From Sepiola atlantica (Eukaryota > Mollusca > Cephalopoda > Sepiida > Sepiolidae), in the NCBI GenBank assembly GCA_963556195.1, contig OY744525.1, positions 21,113,843 to 21,177,842 on the forward strand: a stretch of 64,000 nucleotides of DNA, in the 5' to 3' direction. Below are positions 23,241 to 35,159 of the stretch, one piece after another; the first letter of the stretch is position 1, and every line of letters begins with the position of its first letter. Both the position numbers and the translations under genes were made by a program. The notes under the pieces are model-generated. The model worked only from the letters and a program-made list of their open reading frames with translations. It did no database searches and was not told where the DNA came from.

Positions 23241-23485
23241 ATGGAAATCGCTTCAGACAAGGCATGAAGCCACTTTATGTAAGGAGCTATACAAATACTA
23301 CTTCAAGGTCAAAAACTAGCCAACGATAAGTGTGAGATGGATAGATTCCGACCCAGAAAATAGCAATTCTTCCCCCTTTGCCAGAAACATCGCTGATGGA
23401 ATGTGAGGACTAAAGGACAAAATAAGGGAAGCGAGAGTTACGAGGCTGCCGAAAGTAAACCCACCAGTCACTTTCTACTCTCCTT
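23241..23485 (+). repeat. Dispersed repeat R2, copy 2
   Basis: Same unit as 13033-13270 and 50965-51215; begins GATGGAAATCGCTTCAGACA and ends ACTTTCTACTCTCC. Confidence 0.75.
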
Positions 23486-23799
23486 TATTAATTAAATATT
23501 CTATCTAATCTGCTATTTCCTTTATAGGAAAAAATTGCACATATACACCCTAATTGGGTGTGTCTGTTGCAAAATTGCAAATGGCGACCAAAATCTGTTC
23601 ACTGCAAATGCTCCATTCAACTAATATGCAACTAAACATTAGGAAATAACTTTTTATTCTGTGATTATTATTGATAATTTCAGATGTACAATACACCCAC
23701 TTTCATTTCGTTTCTACACCCAGATATTAACCTTTTCTGCCCTAATGTTTTGAAGACTTTTAATTCGCTACAAGATTTCTACATTTACTTCCATCAAAT

Positions 23800-24660
23800 A
23801 AACGATCCATGAACACTGCCGAGTGAACATAAGACCCCTTTGAAATTGTAACTGAACCGATAAACCATTGGCGTTTTACTTCAATTGAATATTTCTATGT
23901 TAACTTTCTATGCATATTTTATATTACCTATCTTTACTTTTAAAACGGCTCCTGGATTTTATCCAATGACGTAAGGTTAAAATAAGTCCCCTCGAAAATT
24001 GTAACCTGTAGATGAGTCAAACGATCATTTACATATCAACTTTTTTATTTTTAATATTTACTATTTAATATGTATAGTTGTAAAACGTCCGTAATTTGTA
24101 TCCAACAGTGTAGAGCAGGGGCGGACAACCTCCAGCCCGCGGGCCACATCCGGCCCGCGAAAGCTTAGTGTCCGGCCCGTAAACTCATATCGTTTTGTGA
24201 CATAGACGTAAAAGTAGTTTTCGATTAAGATTTACAGTGGGATGAAAATGTATAAATATCAGCGAGCGATGATGCATGTATAGGCAAAGAGGAAACGAGA
24301 GACGAGGAAAGGGCATGAAACATAGAACTTATGTGAGGTGTGTCAAAACGAATGCTGGATCAACTTGCTACTTCCCCCATCATTATTTTTTATGATTCCA
24401 AACTGGCTCTTCATCGGCGCCTTTTATAACATTACATACAGAAGTCTCTTGAGAAAGAAATATCAGATTTGTAGAGTGTTCAATGCAATTTTTTTACAAT
24501 TTATTCATGTAAACAAAATATAGTAATTCTGAGATTTCGTTTTTCACTCCGGCCCGCGTTCTCCTTCCAAAAGTCTCATCTGGGCCTCACTCTGAAAAGG
24601 TTGGCCGCCCCTGATGTAGAGTTAAAATATGTCCCCTCTTAAACTCTTAACTAGGTTTAT
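23800..24660 (+). repeat. Decayed tandem array with hAT insertion
   Basis: Unit of about 150 bp, recognisable by AAAATAAGTCCCCTC.AAAATTGTAAC: copies near 23825, 23975 and 24625. The third is split by the hAT element at 24116-24613. A similar phrase is at 39235. Confidence 0.55.
24116..24613. mobile_element. Non-autonomous hAT DNA transposon with 8-bp target duplication
   Basis: Ends CAGGGGCGGACAACC...GGTTGGCCGCCCCTG are inverted repeats of about 16 bp with one mismatch. The flanks 24108-24115 (GTGTAGAG) and 24614-24621 (ATGTAGAG) are an 8-bp duplication with one difference, as expected for hAT. GC-rich subterminal GGCCCGCG repeats lie at both ends. No transposase. Removing it restores a host repeat unit. 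Confidence 0.9.
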
Positions 24661-25290
24661 AATTTGGCATAAAACGGTCTCGAGTTAAAAATCCCTCCAG
24701 CAGTTCTACATCACAAATGGATGCCTCTGTCATAGTCCTGGAAAACAAGTGACAGCAGGGCAGCAAAGAAGATAGAGAAAAGCATGGAAGCAAGAATTTC
24801 ACTCTGATTTGTATCATTGTGAATAGGAATTTCATCAGACAGATGGCCACTGAAGGAAACCTGGACCTTCATATACCTAAATAATCGCTTTATCAAACTC
24901 ACGACTTTAGACGGATAACATACTTTTCCAAATATTATCCAGAGATCATTTCTGTTGACTGCATCAAACGCTTTTTTTCAAGTTAACAAAAAACCTGATA
25001 GAAAGGCATACATTGCTCAATGCACTTCTCTTGGATTTGTCTTGAAGCAAGTACCATATCAACTGTCCTCCTAAAATTGGTTTGGGTTTCTGGGACAGTC
25101 ACAGCACAAATATCCCCCATCAGTTTGTTAAGCAAGAGTCTTGCAACAACCTTGCCAACAGCCTCCAATAAGGTGATACCACAACGGTTACTACATATCG
25201 ATCTGTCATCCTTCCCCTTGTATGGGGATAACAAGATACTTTCGACCCAATCTTGTGAAATCAGAGTCACATTTCAACCATTGATGATGA
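24640..25290 (-). pseudogene. Non-LTR retrotransposon reverse transcriptase fragment (fingers and palm)
   Basis: On the minus strand, 25270-24983 reads LSPYKGKDDRSICSNRCGITLL...VGKVVARLLLNKL...RTVDMVLASRQIQEK. After a frameshift it continues as KAFDAVNRNDLW...SLIKRLFRYMK...ILASMLFSIFFAAL...DRGIHL. These match the RT motif order up to motif B; the catalytic YxDD part is absent. Several frame breaks, non-functional. Same lineage style as the 7.3-8.06-kb fragment. Confidence 0.85.
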
Positions 25291-25659
25291 AAGTTGTTAT
25301 TCCTTCTGTAACATTCTTGCTTCCTACCTTCAACATTTCGAGATGGATACAGTCTTATAACTGGGAATTCAGAAGTCTATGACTAGACTTCAAACATTAA
25401 ACAAACAAAAAAAAACCCAGTTCGGTTCAATTCCTGTAGAAGCACAAAAACCCTCTGTGTAACTTCGAGCTCCAATGAACGAAAACAATTCGGCTCACCG
25501 CAGAATCTCACTCGACACTCACGTTTCTCCTCCTCTTTTCTTCTGATTTTCTTGTCTTTTTATTAGCAGATTTTCCCTCAGTTAATTCCGCTTAACCAAT
25601 CAGAAAAAAACATAATCCGCTCGCTCACTATTAGTCATGATAATTAAATCTATTATTAT

Positions 25660-25720
25660 TGTGCAGCAATCAGTAGATTTGTTACTTCGAGGTTGTGAGT
25701 TCAATCCTCACTAGAAAACT
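25660..25720 (+). repeat. tRNA-like T-arm remnant
   Basis: GTGAG-TTCAATC-CTCAC forms a perfect 5-bp T-stem with a 7-nt loop, preceded by ATCAGTAGATTTG (weak box A). It is a likely SINE head fragment. 25300-25660 and 25730-26100 hold no supported feature. Confidence 0.45.
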
Positions 25721-26100
25721 TGTAAGCCAAAACTTATTTCCCTTTCCATCTGCAAGCCAGGCAAAGGCGGACCCTCTTACTGCGGGGAAGAACTAAGTCC
25801 GGGCCACCTCCACCGCTCGATTCTAGCTCAAGATCATCAATTCCGCCACAAGTCTTAATCATATTTTTTGCCAGAGTTAATCTGATTAACTACTCGTCTT
25901 ATAGCATCAGAAAAATGAAGACCAACAGCGATGGTATGGGATTTCTGCCGCATATGTGCAGAACTGTGACTGTGTGCTTCCAAAAAGTTACGTATCGATA
26001 TTTCGCCACTTCTCCATCGCAATACGACTTTTAGTATGTTTCGGTGACAGATGAGATCACAGAGAGAGTATAGTGACAAATGCTTGTACAAAACGAGTAC

Positions 26101-26155
26101 AATTCTAGAGAATTCTAGAGAACTCTAGACAATTCTAGAGAATTCTAGAGAACTG
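26101..26155 (+). repeat. 10-bp palindromic tandem repeat
   Basis: AATTCTAGAG and variants, about 5 copies. Each contains the palindrome TCTAGA. Confidence 0.9.
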
Positions 26156-26754
26156 TACTCCATGATTAAAATCCGGTGACATGCCAAATCAAGATGACCG
26201 GTAATCACTTCAGCTGCAAGTTTTACATCAGTGTCCTTCTCCTAGATGAGTTGCTATAGACCTGGTTACGCAGCACAATCTAGCCTAATTTTTAAATCCT
26301 AGATAGCCAGCCATCCAATACTAATGAGCTTTGTCAGCTTGGAGCAAACTAGCTTTAAAGTGTCAGTTAGACACATCTAACCTCATTATCCTGTCTGTTC
26401 CAAACATTTCCATAATCAAAAAAGCCAAAGATTCTTTGATACGCTTATCATTTGGGATATTTAAACACCCATTGTGATTGTAACAACTTTGGAAACACAT
26501 ATGAACATTAAATATATAAACTAATACATATATACACATGCAGTCATATATATACATCAACGTTAACATATATAAAAATACTCAACTACAAGATATTACT
26601 AATATCAACAAAATACTCATCACAATGTATGCATGTATATACATTAATACATATTCCCAACATGGATTAATATGGATAATCGAACAGTATTCATCATATA
26701 TATCATCATAAACCTTATTCAATGTGAATATGTACAATTTATAGTGCATTATCA

Positions 26755-26756
26755 CA

Positions 26757-26813
<57 letters not shown>

Positions 26814-26947
26814 CACACGTATATATATAGTTTGTGATAATATATATATATATATATACATATATAGTTTGTGATAATATATATATATATACATATATAT
26901 ATAGTTTGTGATAATATATATATACATATATATATAGTTTGTGATAA

Positions 26948-26983
<36 letters not shown>

Positions 26984-27126
26984 GTTTGTGATAATATATA
27001 TATATACATATATATATATAGCTTGTGATAATATATATATACATATATATATATATATAGTGTGTGATAATATATATATATATATAGTGTGTGATAATAT
27101 ATATATATATATATATATAGTGTGTG

Positions 27127-27165
<39 letters not shown>

Positions 27166-27373
27166 TGTGATAATATATATATATATATATATATATAGTT
27201 TGTGATAATATATATATATATATATATATAGTTTGTGATAATATATATATATATATAGTTTGTGATATATATATATATATAGTTTGTGATATATATATAT
27301 ATATATATATATAGTTTGTGATATATATATATATATATATAGTTTGTGATAATATATATATATATAGTTTGTG

Positions 27374-27410
<37 letters not shown>

Positions 27411-27446
27411 TGTGATAATATATATATATATATATAGTTTGTGATA

Positions 27447-27478
<32 letters not shown>

Positions 27479-27490
27479 TATATAATCAAC
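26755..27490. repeat. Compound satellite of (TA)n and TTTGTGATAA
   Basis: About 20 blocks of (TA)5-20 separated by AGTTTGTGATAA or near variants, regularly arranged for 730 bp. Open frames through it are repeat artefacts. 26160-26750 holds nothing recognised. Confidence 0.95.
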
Positions 27491-27559
27491 ATATATTTAT
27501 ATAAACAATCCATCAATCTGAAAACTCATGCACAAATTATACATTGGACAAAAATGCAA

Positions 27560-27650
27560 CCTTCAACCCTGACAGGATTCAAACCTGTGCATCAAAGAGA
27601 GAAGGTCTGAATCCAGTGAGAAAAAGAAAAGTATCCAATCACGTCACTAT
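27560..27650 (-). repeat. tRNA-like remnant
   Basis: Minus strand: ACAGGTTTGAATCCTGT makes a T-arm with box B (about 27562-27580). Box A is not convincing. Probably a SINE fragment. 27660-28200 holds imperfect repeats of CCGATTCCGATACAATTA. Confidence 0.4.
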
Positions 27651-28269
27651 AGTAGCATGAGACTGAATGTTACACTGCAAGTATATTTTGATATTAGTGA
27701 TGGGACGATTCCAATACTTTTCCCGATTCCGATACAATTACCGATTCTGTTTTAAATTCCCAATTCCGATACAATTACCGATTACGATTCTTTTAAAAGC
27801 TTTAAATATTACGCTATAGAGTTGTTTTTTCTTTTTATTTTCGGATTACCGTAAAAACCCATGTAATATGTGCATATATTTTTGTGAATGTAAAAATACA
27901 CTTGTGTGGAGTGATCTATATATTTTAATTTTACTAGTAGTTTAAAATCAATATTTATCATTAGTACTAGCAATAGAAAATTAAGTTTTAAACAAAGACA
28001 AAACAATTTAAAAATAGTTTTAGGCATCAGAAAATAGGCACAAATTGGACCGATACTCCCAAAAGTTTCGATTCCAGATTATTATTAATCATCCCAACAT
28101 ACGCGCGCGCACACACACACTGCCACACAGAAGTGGAGAGTGTGAGCCACATGACATCCAGTTGTAAGGTTCTACTGGGGGATGGCTATTATACAATGCA
28201 ACACAACAGAGTGTGTAAATATCTTCACTGAACTATTTGTAAAAAGTTGAATATCCAGTGTAGCAGCAA

Positions 28270-28696
28270 ATCCTGAGAGCATATACCAAAAAGAACAGTT
28301 GGAAATAATGTATACATTATCCACTATGACTATGCAATCCCTACAGCTACCTATTTAGAAAAAGGAGCTGTTAAACCTGGCATCATAATATGGGACAAAA
28401 GGGAGAAAGTAACCACCCTAGTTGAAGTCAGTGTCCCTAATGATGCAGGATTAAATAGAGCTGAAAGGGAAAAGATTACGAAATACCAAGGTCTTATGTA
28501 CGACATGAAAAGAAACTGGAATCTTAGGAAAATCTCCATCATACCAGTAATTATAGGAGCAACAGGACTAATGAAAAAGAATTTCAAAAGCTATCTGGCG
28601 AATTTACCCGGTGAACCGAGTGCAAGAGAAATACAAACAATTGCACTTAAAGGGACGGTTAGAATCTTAATAAGATCTCTCGGCTGGAGTATCTGA
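28270..28696 (+). pseudogene. C-terminal end of a retrotransposon polyprotein, nuclease-like
   Basis: An open plus-strand frame ends at TGA 28694-28696 and includes KPGIIIWDKREKVTTLVEVSV, REKITKYQGLMYDMKR and ISIIPVIIGATGLM. This order (PDIxxxD...xxEVxxP...EKxxKYQxL...xIPVVIGAxG) is known from non-LTR elements with a C-terminal restriction-like endonuclease. The PD of the PD-ExK-like motif is PG here. About 140 codons, strongly truncated. The assignment to an R2/NeSL-like group is inference. Confidence 0.6.
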
Positions 28697-28759
28697 TATA
28701 GCCGGTGAATGTCTGGTATCCAGTAGGATGCCCCATTCCCAGCAAAAACAAAAAGATTA

Positions 28760-28836
<77 letters not shown>
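28760..28836 (+). repeat. (TA)n then (GATA)n
   Basis: About 24 TA followed by about 7 GATA units. Confidence 0.95.
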
Positions 28837-28837
<1 letters not shown>

Positions 28838-28914
28838 GCGCTATCTTGCTACAACCCAGAATTTATTTATTTCATCTTACAATCAAAAGTGTTTTATTAT
28901 TATTTTTTTCTCGC

Positions 28915-29400
28915 CAGCCAAATTTTTTCTGAGGTCAAGGATGCTCATTTTATATCCAGAACAATTGCCTCTACATTTTGGCCAAGTTTCAGAAAAATTG
29001 AATGGATGAATCAAACGTTATGGGAGAAAAGGGTCATTTTTTGCTATTTTGGGGGTGTCTGACCCCCTGTGGGCGCGAACCAGATTTTTTCCAAGGTCAG
29101 CGATACTTATTTTCTATTAGGAACAATTGCCTCCACATTTTGGCCAAGTTTAAGAGAAATTGAATGGATGGATGAAAAGTTATGGGGCAAAAAATGTCAT
29201 TTTTTGCCATTTCAGGGCCTAACCAGATTTTTTTTCAAAAATCGGAGAAGGTCACTTTCTAACCTGACCAAAGTTACAACTTCATGCAAAATTTCAGAGA
29301 AATTCAATGGATGGTCGCGGAGAAAAATCCGGACGGACAGACGAACGGACATGCCTCAAAACATAAGTCTCCCGATTTATAATATCGGGGGACCAAATAA
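28915..29400 (+). repeat. Tandem duplication inside a dispersed element
   Basis: GAACAATTGCCTC.ACATTTTGG and the following 100 bp occur twice (about 28955 and 29122), with a third weaker unit at 29270 (ACTTCATGCAAAATTTCAGAG). Ends near CGGACGGACAGACGAACGGA. Non-coding. 29410-29812 holds mixed sequence without a supported feature and an A-rich tract. Confidence 0.65.
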
Positions 29401-29886
29401 ATTACTTGTTTGCTATCGAAATGCATCAAGATTATAAGAGCTCCATGAGTCAGCCTGGTTGTTCCAATGCATCTCCCTGGCTATCGTTCGTGGCAACGCT
29501 ATGTCAGTAACGGCAGCGCCACTTCCGTTCTAATCGTCATCTGTTGACTCTCTCTTTCTTTCTCTGACAATTGTTTCAAGCCTTATTGTTTGTTTGTTTT
29601 TTTTCTCATCTAACTGTATATAATTATTTGTCTTCCAAATAAAAAAATATTCATTCTAAAAAAAAAAAAGAAAAAAAGAAGAGTTTATGATTATCTGAAT
29701 ACGCATTGCAAATATTAGTATATTTGAAACAAAAATAAAATAGACTTTTTTCTTTTTCATGGGGATGTGATCGTAAAAAAACACAAATTTTCAACAAAAA
29801 AATACAATTATTCATTTTTTTTTTTCAAAATTGAAATCGCATTTGATATATAAAAAGGTAAATACAGTAAGTAGGAGAATAATTGC

Positions 29887-29895
29887 ACTCACCTG
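29887..29895 (-). other. 5' splice site ending the protocadherin exon
   Basis: On the minus strand the sequence reads CAG/GTGAGT, a near-perfect donor. The last exonic base is 29893. The cut falls after a complete Gln codon (phase 0). The codons read past it encode a hydrophobic run and poly-Lys from intron sequence, which supports splicing here. Confidence 0.85.
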
Positions 29896-32271
29896 GTAGA
29901 CACCATCTGCAGTTTTGGGGCCTTTGTTGAACTCTTCGGTAGGGTATTGTCCTCTTTCTGATCTTCTTGACAGTGTCCTCATTGATTCCTGGTCAGCTGT
30001 GAGAGCTATAGGGTCATCAGGCCAATAGGTTGCCTGCTGAGACGGACACATGTAATTCCCATGCTCCATTGTACATTTGCAAGGAGGGTTTACCCTTTCC
30101 CTGTGCGAGACATTTCTTCTGTCCTTACACCGGACGATGCATATTGAAAGACCCGCAGTAACGGACACCGAAACTGAGACAGCTATCACCAAAACCACAA
30201 TCATCAAAAAAAGATGGACGCTGTCATCAGAATTCGTTTGTTCAGAATTCCGAATTTCGGAAGTTCTGTTGGTAACGGACAGTTTTAAAATCATGTCGAT
30301 TTTAGCTGAGAGGACCGGCGTGCCGCTGTCTTTGACAACAAACTCGAGATTGTACGATCCCGCATCTTGCTGGGTGACCACACGGGTGAAAGACAAGAGA
30401 CCTGTATAATGGTTGATGGTGAACAACTGGTTGTTATTACCTCTGATGATTTCGTACTTAAGGAAAGCATTTTCGCGGCTGTCAATATCGGAGGCCTTCA
30501 AGACAGTGATGTTATTCGTATGATGTGGATAATAGATAAAGTCTAGGGTGTAGGGGTTAATACTGGGGAAGGTGAAATAGGGGGCATTGTCGTTCTCATC
30601 TTTAACTTCAACCACAACATTGACAGTATTGTTCAGAGATGGGGATCCATTGTCTTTGACAAATACTCTGAAGTCATAAGTATCTTGAAACTCATGGTCC
30701 AAGGACATAACTGTTGAAATTAATCCATCGTCCGAGATTTGAAATGGTAAAAAATGTTTACTGTTTGTTATTAGGCTGTAGGTGAGTTTGCCTCCTGGGC
30801 CCAAGTCTGGATCAGAAGCATTGATGGCGCCGACGCGAAAATTAGCTTTTTCGTTTTCGTTGATTGATAATTTGAATATCCCTTTAGAAAATTGTGGTTT
30901 CACATCATTGATGTCCAATATTTGTATTAAGAATTTTCTATCGCTCTGAAGAGGCGGTGAACCTTTGTCTTGACAGCTGATGGTGATCTCATGGTGGTCA
31001 AGTGTCTCTCTGTCAACGGGACTCTTAATCGTTATCTTATATTCTTTTGTTCCGAGACTCTGAAGTCGGAATTTGCTATGATGGAGGTCACAACTGACTT
31101 CTCCTTTTAGTCCAGTATCTGGGTCCGTGACTATAACGTAGGCAATGAAGCTGTCGACTTTTACATCTTCTGAAATGGCAGCAGAGTTTTCTACGGAAAT
31201 AAAGTTCACAGCTATACTTGGCGCATGATTCTGCTGGTTGACCATATTGATTAAAATCTTTGATATAGAGCTCAATGGTGGGTTTCCGTTATCGGTGGCT
31301 TTTACAAAAAGTTCAAATTCTTGGTTTTGTCCAGGTGTAAACGCCTTCTGGACAAAAATCTCGCCCGTTTCTGCATCTATTTTAAAGTGTGCCTTTGCTA
31401 GCTCAGACGTCCGTGAGCTAAAGTGGTATGATATTTCTCCATTTTTACCTGCGTCCAAATCCCTCGCAGACAGGATAGCTATTGGGATGGCCTCATTGTT
31501 TTCATATTTGATAGAGACATTGTACACATTCTGAGAGAAGACGGGAGTGTTATCGTTAACATCCGTGATGGTGATGTGAACATCCAAGACACTTTGCTTT
31601 GGTGGTGAGCCCCCATCTTTTGCGACCACCTGGACAACATAAGAATCTTTGACCTCTCTGTCCAGCATATCTTCTAGTGTAATTATGAGATCCGAAGTTC
31701 CATCGACTGTTTTCGATACAGATAACGTAAACGGATCATCTATGTTTTTTTTTAACTCGTATGAAATTTGCGAATTAATAACCCCAACATCTCTGTCGAT
31801 GGCGTTAGGGATGGACTTTCGAACTCCCTTTCTGTCATCTTCTTCAAACTGTATTTCGACTCTCTGTTTTGGAAATTCTGGTTGGTGGTCATTGATATCC
31901 TGAAGGAAGACCTTGATTTTGAGGATTTTCATGAAATTTTTCGCACGTTGCACTGCAACTCTTATGATCTTTGAGCATTCCCTGTTGTGTCTGCAGAGCG
32001 ACTCTGCATCCAAAGTTTGTGCCGTGTAAAGTTTTCCTGTCTTCTTGTTAACCCGAAACCACTGCATGGTACTGCCACTTCCAGTTTCCATGAGTTCAAA
32101 TTGGACCTGGCTGCGAGCTTTGGGAGAAACTCTATCCATCAAGTGCATATCAACAGCAAGGTCACTTATGTAGGTGCCCGGGCTATTTTCTTCCTCTACG
32201 TAATAGGTAAAATCCACACAGAGACACCTGTGCACCACGACAGAGAACAATACAAACACTGGTGCAAACAT
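29893..32271 (-). CDS. Protocadherin, first coding exon: six cadherin repeats, membrane segment, start of cytoplasmic tail
   Basis: This exon encodes a calcium-dependent homophilic adhesion protein of the protocadherin family at the plasma membrane. It gives 793 residues from an ATG at 32271 in an ACC-ATG context. A signal peptide (about 1-18, ending CLC) precedes six cadherin repeats at roughly 19-133, 134-245, 246-352, 353-461, 462-567 and 568-667. Calcium-linker motifs DINDH, DVNDN, DINDV and DENDN close repeats 1, 2, 4 and 5. Repeat 1 carries the protocadherin Cys-x5-Cys (about 93 and 99). One membrane helix lies at 685-713, followed by a basic stop-transfer and 80 cytoplasmic residues. 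Translation runs open 26 codons past a CAG/GTGAGT donor, so the tail must continue in exons at lower coordinates, not found here. A large intronless ectodomain exon is known from octopus protocadherins. Odd: the repeat 3/4 linker is degenerate. A GTG five codons upstream is in frame but is not a credible eukaryotic start. Confidence 0.95.
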
Positions 32272-32316
32272 GGTGACTTTTTTCACTGGTTAAGAGAAGG
32301 TAATCCAAAAATGAAA

Positions 32317-32330
32317 CCTGAAAATTAAAA
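32317..32330 (-). other. 3' splice site upstream of the protocadherin start codon
   Basis: The minus strand reads a T-rich stretch ending TTTTCAG at 32318, with the first exonic base at 32317. This leaves 46 nt of 5' UTR before the ATG at 32271, with an in-frame TAA at 32292-32290. It implies at least one upstream non-coding exon, which I could not place. Confidence 0.65.
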
Positions 32331-32990
32331 GATAGACATTTTGATTATTGAACTATTTTCAAAGTTCAGCTTGTTTCATAATACAAATATTCATATGTAA
32401 TCTACTAATAAAAAAGATACAATGAAAATTTAAAATCGGTACATAAACAAGACTATAGCACTAATAAAGATGTGTCCAGTTAGAAATATGAATGAACATT
32501 TTTATTTATTTAAATAAAAATGTAATGGAAATAGTAAATGAAATGGAAATAGTAAATGAAATCCGTGACTAAGTAGTAGTAGTAGTAATCGTTAGTAGTA
32601 GTATTCACATGCATTGAGAAAAATAATTTCATTCATTAAAATGACGAATTGGTAAGTTTAACGAAATATTATTTTGACAACAATGGACATAGTTTTTTAA
32701 ATTTTATTTCACAAGAATTGTAGGCACTACGGGCCCAAATTCTAGTATATATCAAATTGTTTTTAATGCCAATACGTACTTAAAGCAAAATAAATTGTTT
32801 TTGACTATGAAAAGAATTTCCAACGCTATTGGTAATGTTTACCCATTCATTTATTTATTTATTTATTTTATTATCACTTATGTTTTAATTCAGGTTTTGA
32901 AACATGACGTAGATCATAAATCTATGATGTCATGCCAAAGCTATAATTATTTTGTCAAGGCAATGTTTTAAGCTCTATTCATAAAAATAT
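32330..32990. other. Region upstream of the protocadherin exon
   Basis: AT-rich intron or upstream sequence. Short (AGT)n at 32571-32605 and a TTTA run near 32850. No convincing upstream exon or promoter seen. Confidence 0.4.
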
Positions 32991-32994
32991 CCAA

Positions 32995-33065
32995 ATAGGT
33001 CAGTTGGTGGAACCTCAGACTGAAGATCTCAAGGTTTCAGTTTCGATTTCCGGTCATGGCATCTG
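32995..33065 (+). repeat. tRNA-like SINE head
   Basis: Box A-like AGGTCAGTTGG (about 32995) and box B-like GTTTCGATTTC near 33040, with tRNA spacing. Decayed. 33070-33480 is AT-rich with a TG/TA microsatellite at 33319-33358. Confidence 0.45.
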
Positions 33066-33318
33066 CTTTATTTGTTGGAAATTTATTATTTACTATTGAT
33101 ACAATATTTTCCATTTCTAAAAGTAGTTAAGATCTTTGATATTTCGAAATGACACAAATTCCACAATGTATTACTTTTTAACAAATTGTGACTAACGGAA
33201 AAATTGTGGCTGACAAAATCTCTATTCATATAAGATTGTTTTCCTTACTTTTGTGCAAGTCGTCTTATTTATGGGCCTATTGGATAGAGAAAAAATGCCA
33301 GGTTTATGTCACTGTAAA

Positions 33319-33358
<40 letters not shown>

Positions 33359-33484
33359 AGTTATGAGGTTGAAAAAGACTAGATATACATTCGGATTGTA
33401 CACATAAGTTATTTTGACTGTAACTAGGTCTCCTCGGATGTGTTTCCAACCACAATTCAAACCTGTTATATATATATGTAACAA

Positions 33485-33910
33485 AAAAAAGTAAATCGAT
33501 TATTACCTTTTAACTACGAATTCTTTCTTAACTAAAAAAAACAACTTTTTTTTATTATACAAAATAGAAAATAGCTTTTTAAAAGATAATCTCTTACTAA
33601 CTTTGAAAGATATTTTTAAAATAAAAACAAACTGAAACATGTTTAATATTTTTTTACGAATTTTTTTTTTTTTTACTAAAACCACAGAAAAGCGTTTAAT
33701 AGTTTAATACCATAACAAAGAGTAAATCGATTATTATCTTTTAACTACAAATAATTTCTTAACTAAAAACAAAAATAGATTATTTTCTTTTTTATTAAAA
33801 TACCTTTTTACAAGATAATCTCTTAATAAGTTTTAAAGACTTTTTTTTATTAAATTAAAAACAAACAGAAAAAACGTTTATACCTTTTTACGAATATTTT
33901 TTTTTCACCT
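33485..33910 (+). repeat. Tandem duplication, unit about 230 bp
   Basis: AGTAAATCGATTATTA.CTTTTAACTAC, AAGATAATCTCTTA and AAAAACAAAC recur at 33490 and 33720. AT-rich and non-coding. 33910-34520 shows only a weak internal repeat (TGACCCAGTAGG). Confidence 0.65.
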
Positions 33911-34654
33911 AAAACAAAACTGATTACTAATTACCAATTCCATATCCTCTGAATACTGACAATTCCTGATAACATGGAGCCGAATCAGTGCCCCCCCCCC
34001 CCACCAATAATAATCTGAGATGACCCAGTAGGCCCCCACCTTCAAAAATACTTGATTTCTGGTAACTATGTCAGTAATGTCTCAATCTCAATTTTTGTTG
34101 ATTTGTTTACAAGCCAAAGTTCTTTTCTTCACAAGTCGGAGATGAGACAACTTTATCATAAAAAATTAGCAAGTCACCCAGTAGCACCTTCCAAAGCTGG
34201 TGACTCCAGGAAGACAAGAATTTGAGTTGGGAAAATAAAAAGAAATCGGTGAGTTGACCCATTATGCCACAATGGCCCATTATGCCCCACCATACCCTAC
34301 AAATGGAGAGGCAACTTTTGTTTTTCTTATCAGTGAAAATACTTAGAAAAGGGGCGACATAAATATACTGTAGGTAGACCTGATTAAGCCTGTGAATTTT
34401 CTCCTGTTCAAGTTACCACCATAGATGAGTACACACAAGCAGAGTCGCATGAATGAGATAGGTATCTACACGGAATACTGGTTTGGGCTGCTTAAAAACA
34501 ATGGTATTTGTGAAAATACTATGACTAATAATACGTGACATCGACCAAAACTTATGAAAAATTTTTGAGATCTGCTTTTAACATTGTAGGAGTCTGCGTT
34601 CGTGCCGGATCGTTCAAATTTTGGCATGAAATTTCTTCAGTTTATCTACTTTCC

Positions 34655-34715
34655 AGGACAACGCCGGGACACGGGTCAGCTAGTATATGTATATATGTGT
34701 GTGTGTCTATATTAT

Positions 34716-34770
<55 letters not shown>
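34655..34770 (+). repeat. Element end followed by (TA)n
   Basis: GACAACGCCGGGACACGGGT and CAGCTAGTA resemble the ends listed at 5070; (TA)n follows at 34718-34770. Confidence 0.5.
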
Positions 34771-34775
<5 letters not shown>

Positions 34776-35002
34776 AGCAAACATTGTTAAACATAACAGA
34801 ATTCTTCTGTTTGATTATACCTTGTTTTATTTTTTCAATTTTTCTAATGATTTTTTTTTTGTTTCAAAAAAAAAAAAAAAAAATGTTTATTCCAGATATA
34901 ATTCCTCTCAGTTTAGTTAATATGGCCCGAAGAAGCTGGATCTTGAATATTATGAACACTGGAGTTTCATTAGATTAACCTCAAGAAAACAACAACCAAA
35001 TA

Positions 35003-35054
<52 letters not shown>

Positions 35055-35159
35055 GAAGAATGGAAAGGAATTAGAGAAGCAAAAGCCAAATCATAATTCA
35101 ATTCAATTGCTCAGAGCAAGGTATATTCCGCAAAAACGGCAATTTATTCAAGTTAAATT

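Noticed and set aside
25855..26091. 78-codon minus-strand frame as a gene
   Set aside because: Non-repetitive composition but no recognised domain, splice context or support; left uncalled.
26739..27516. Open frames of 101 and 254 codons on the minus strand
   Set aside because: They consist only of Tyr-Ile cycles from (TA)n; repeat artefact.
32272..32286. Start of the protocadherin at 32286
   Set aside because: The codon there is GTG. The first ATG in frame is 32271, with a good context and a normal signal peptide.
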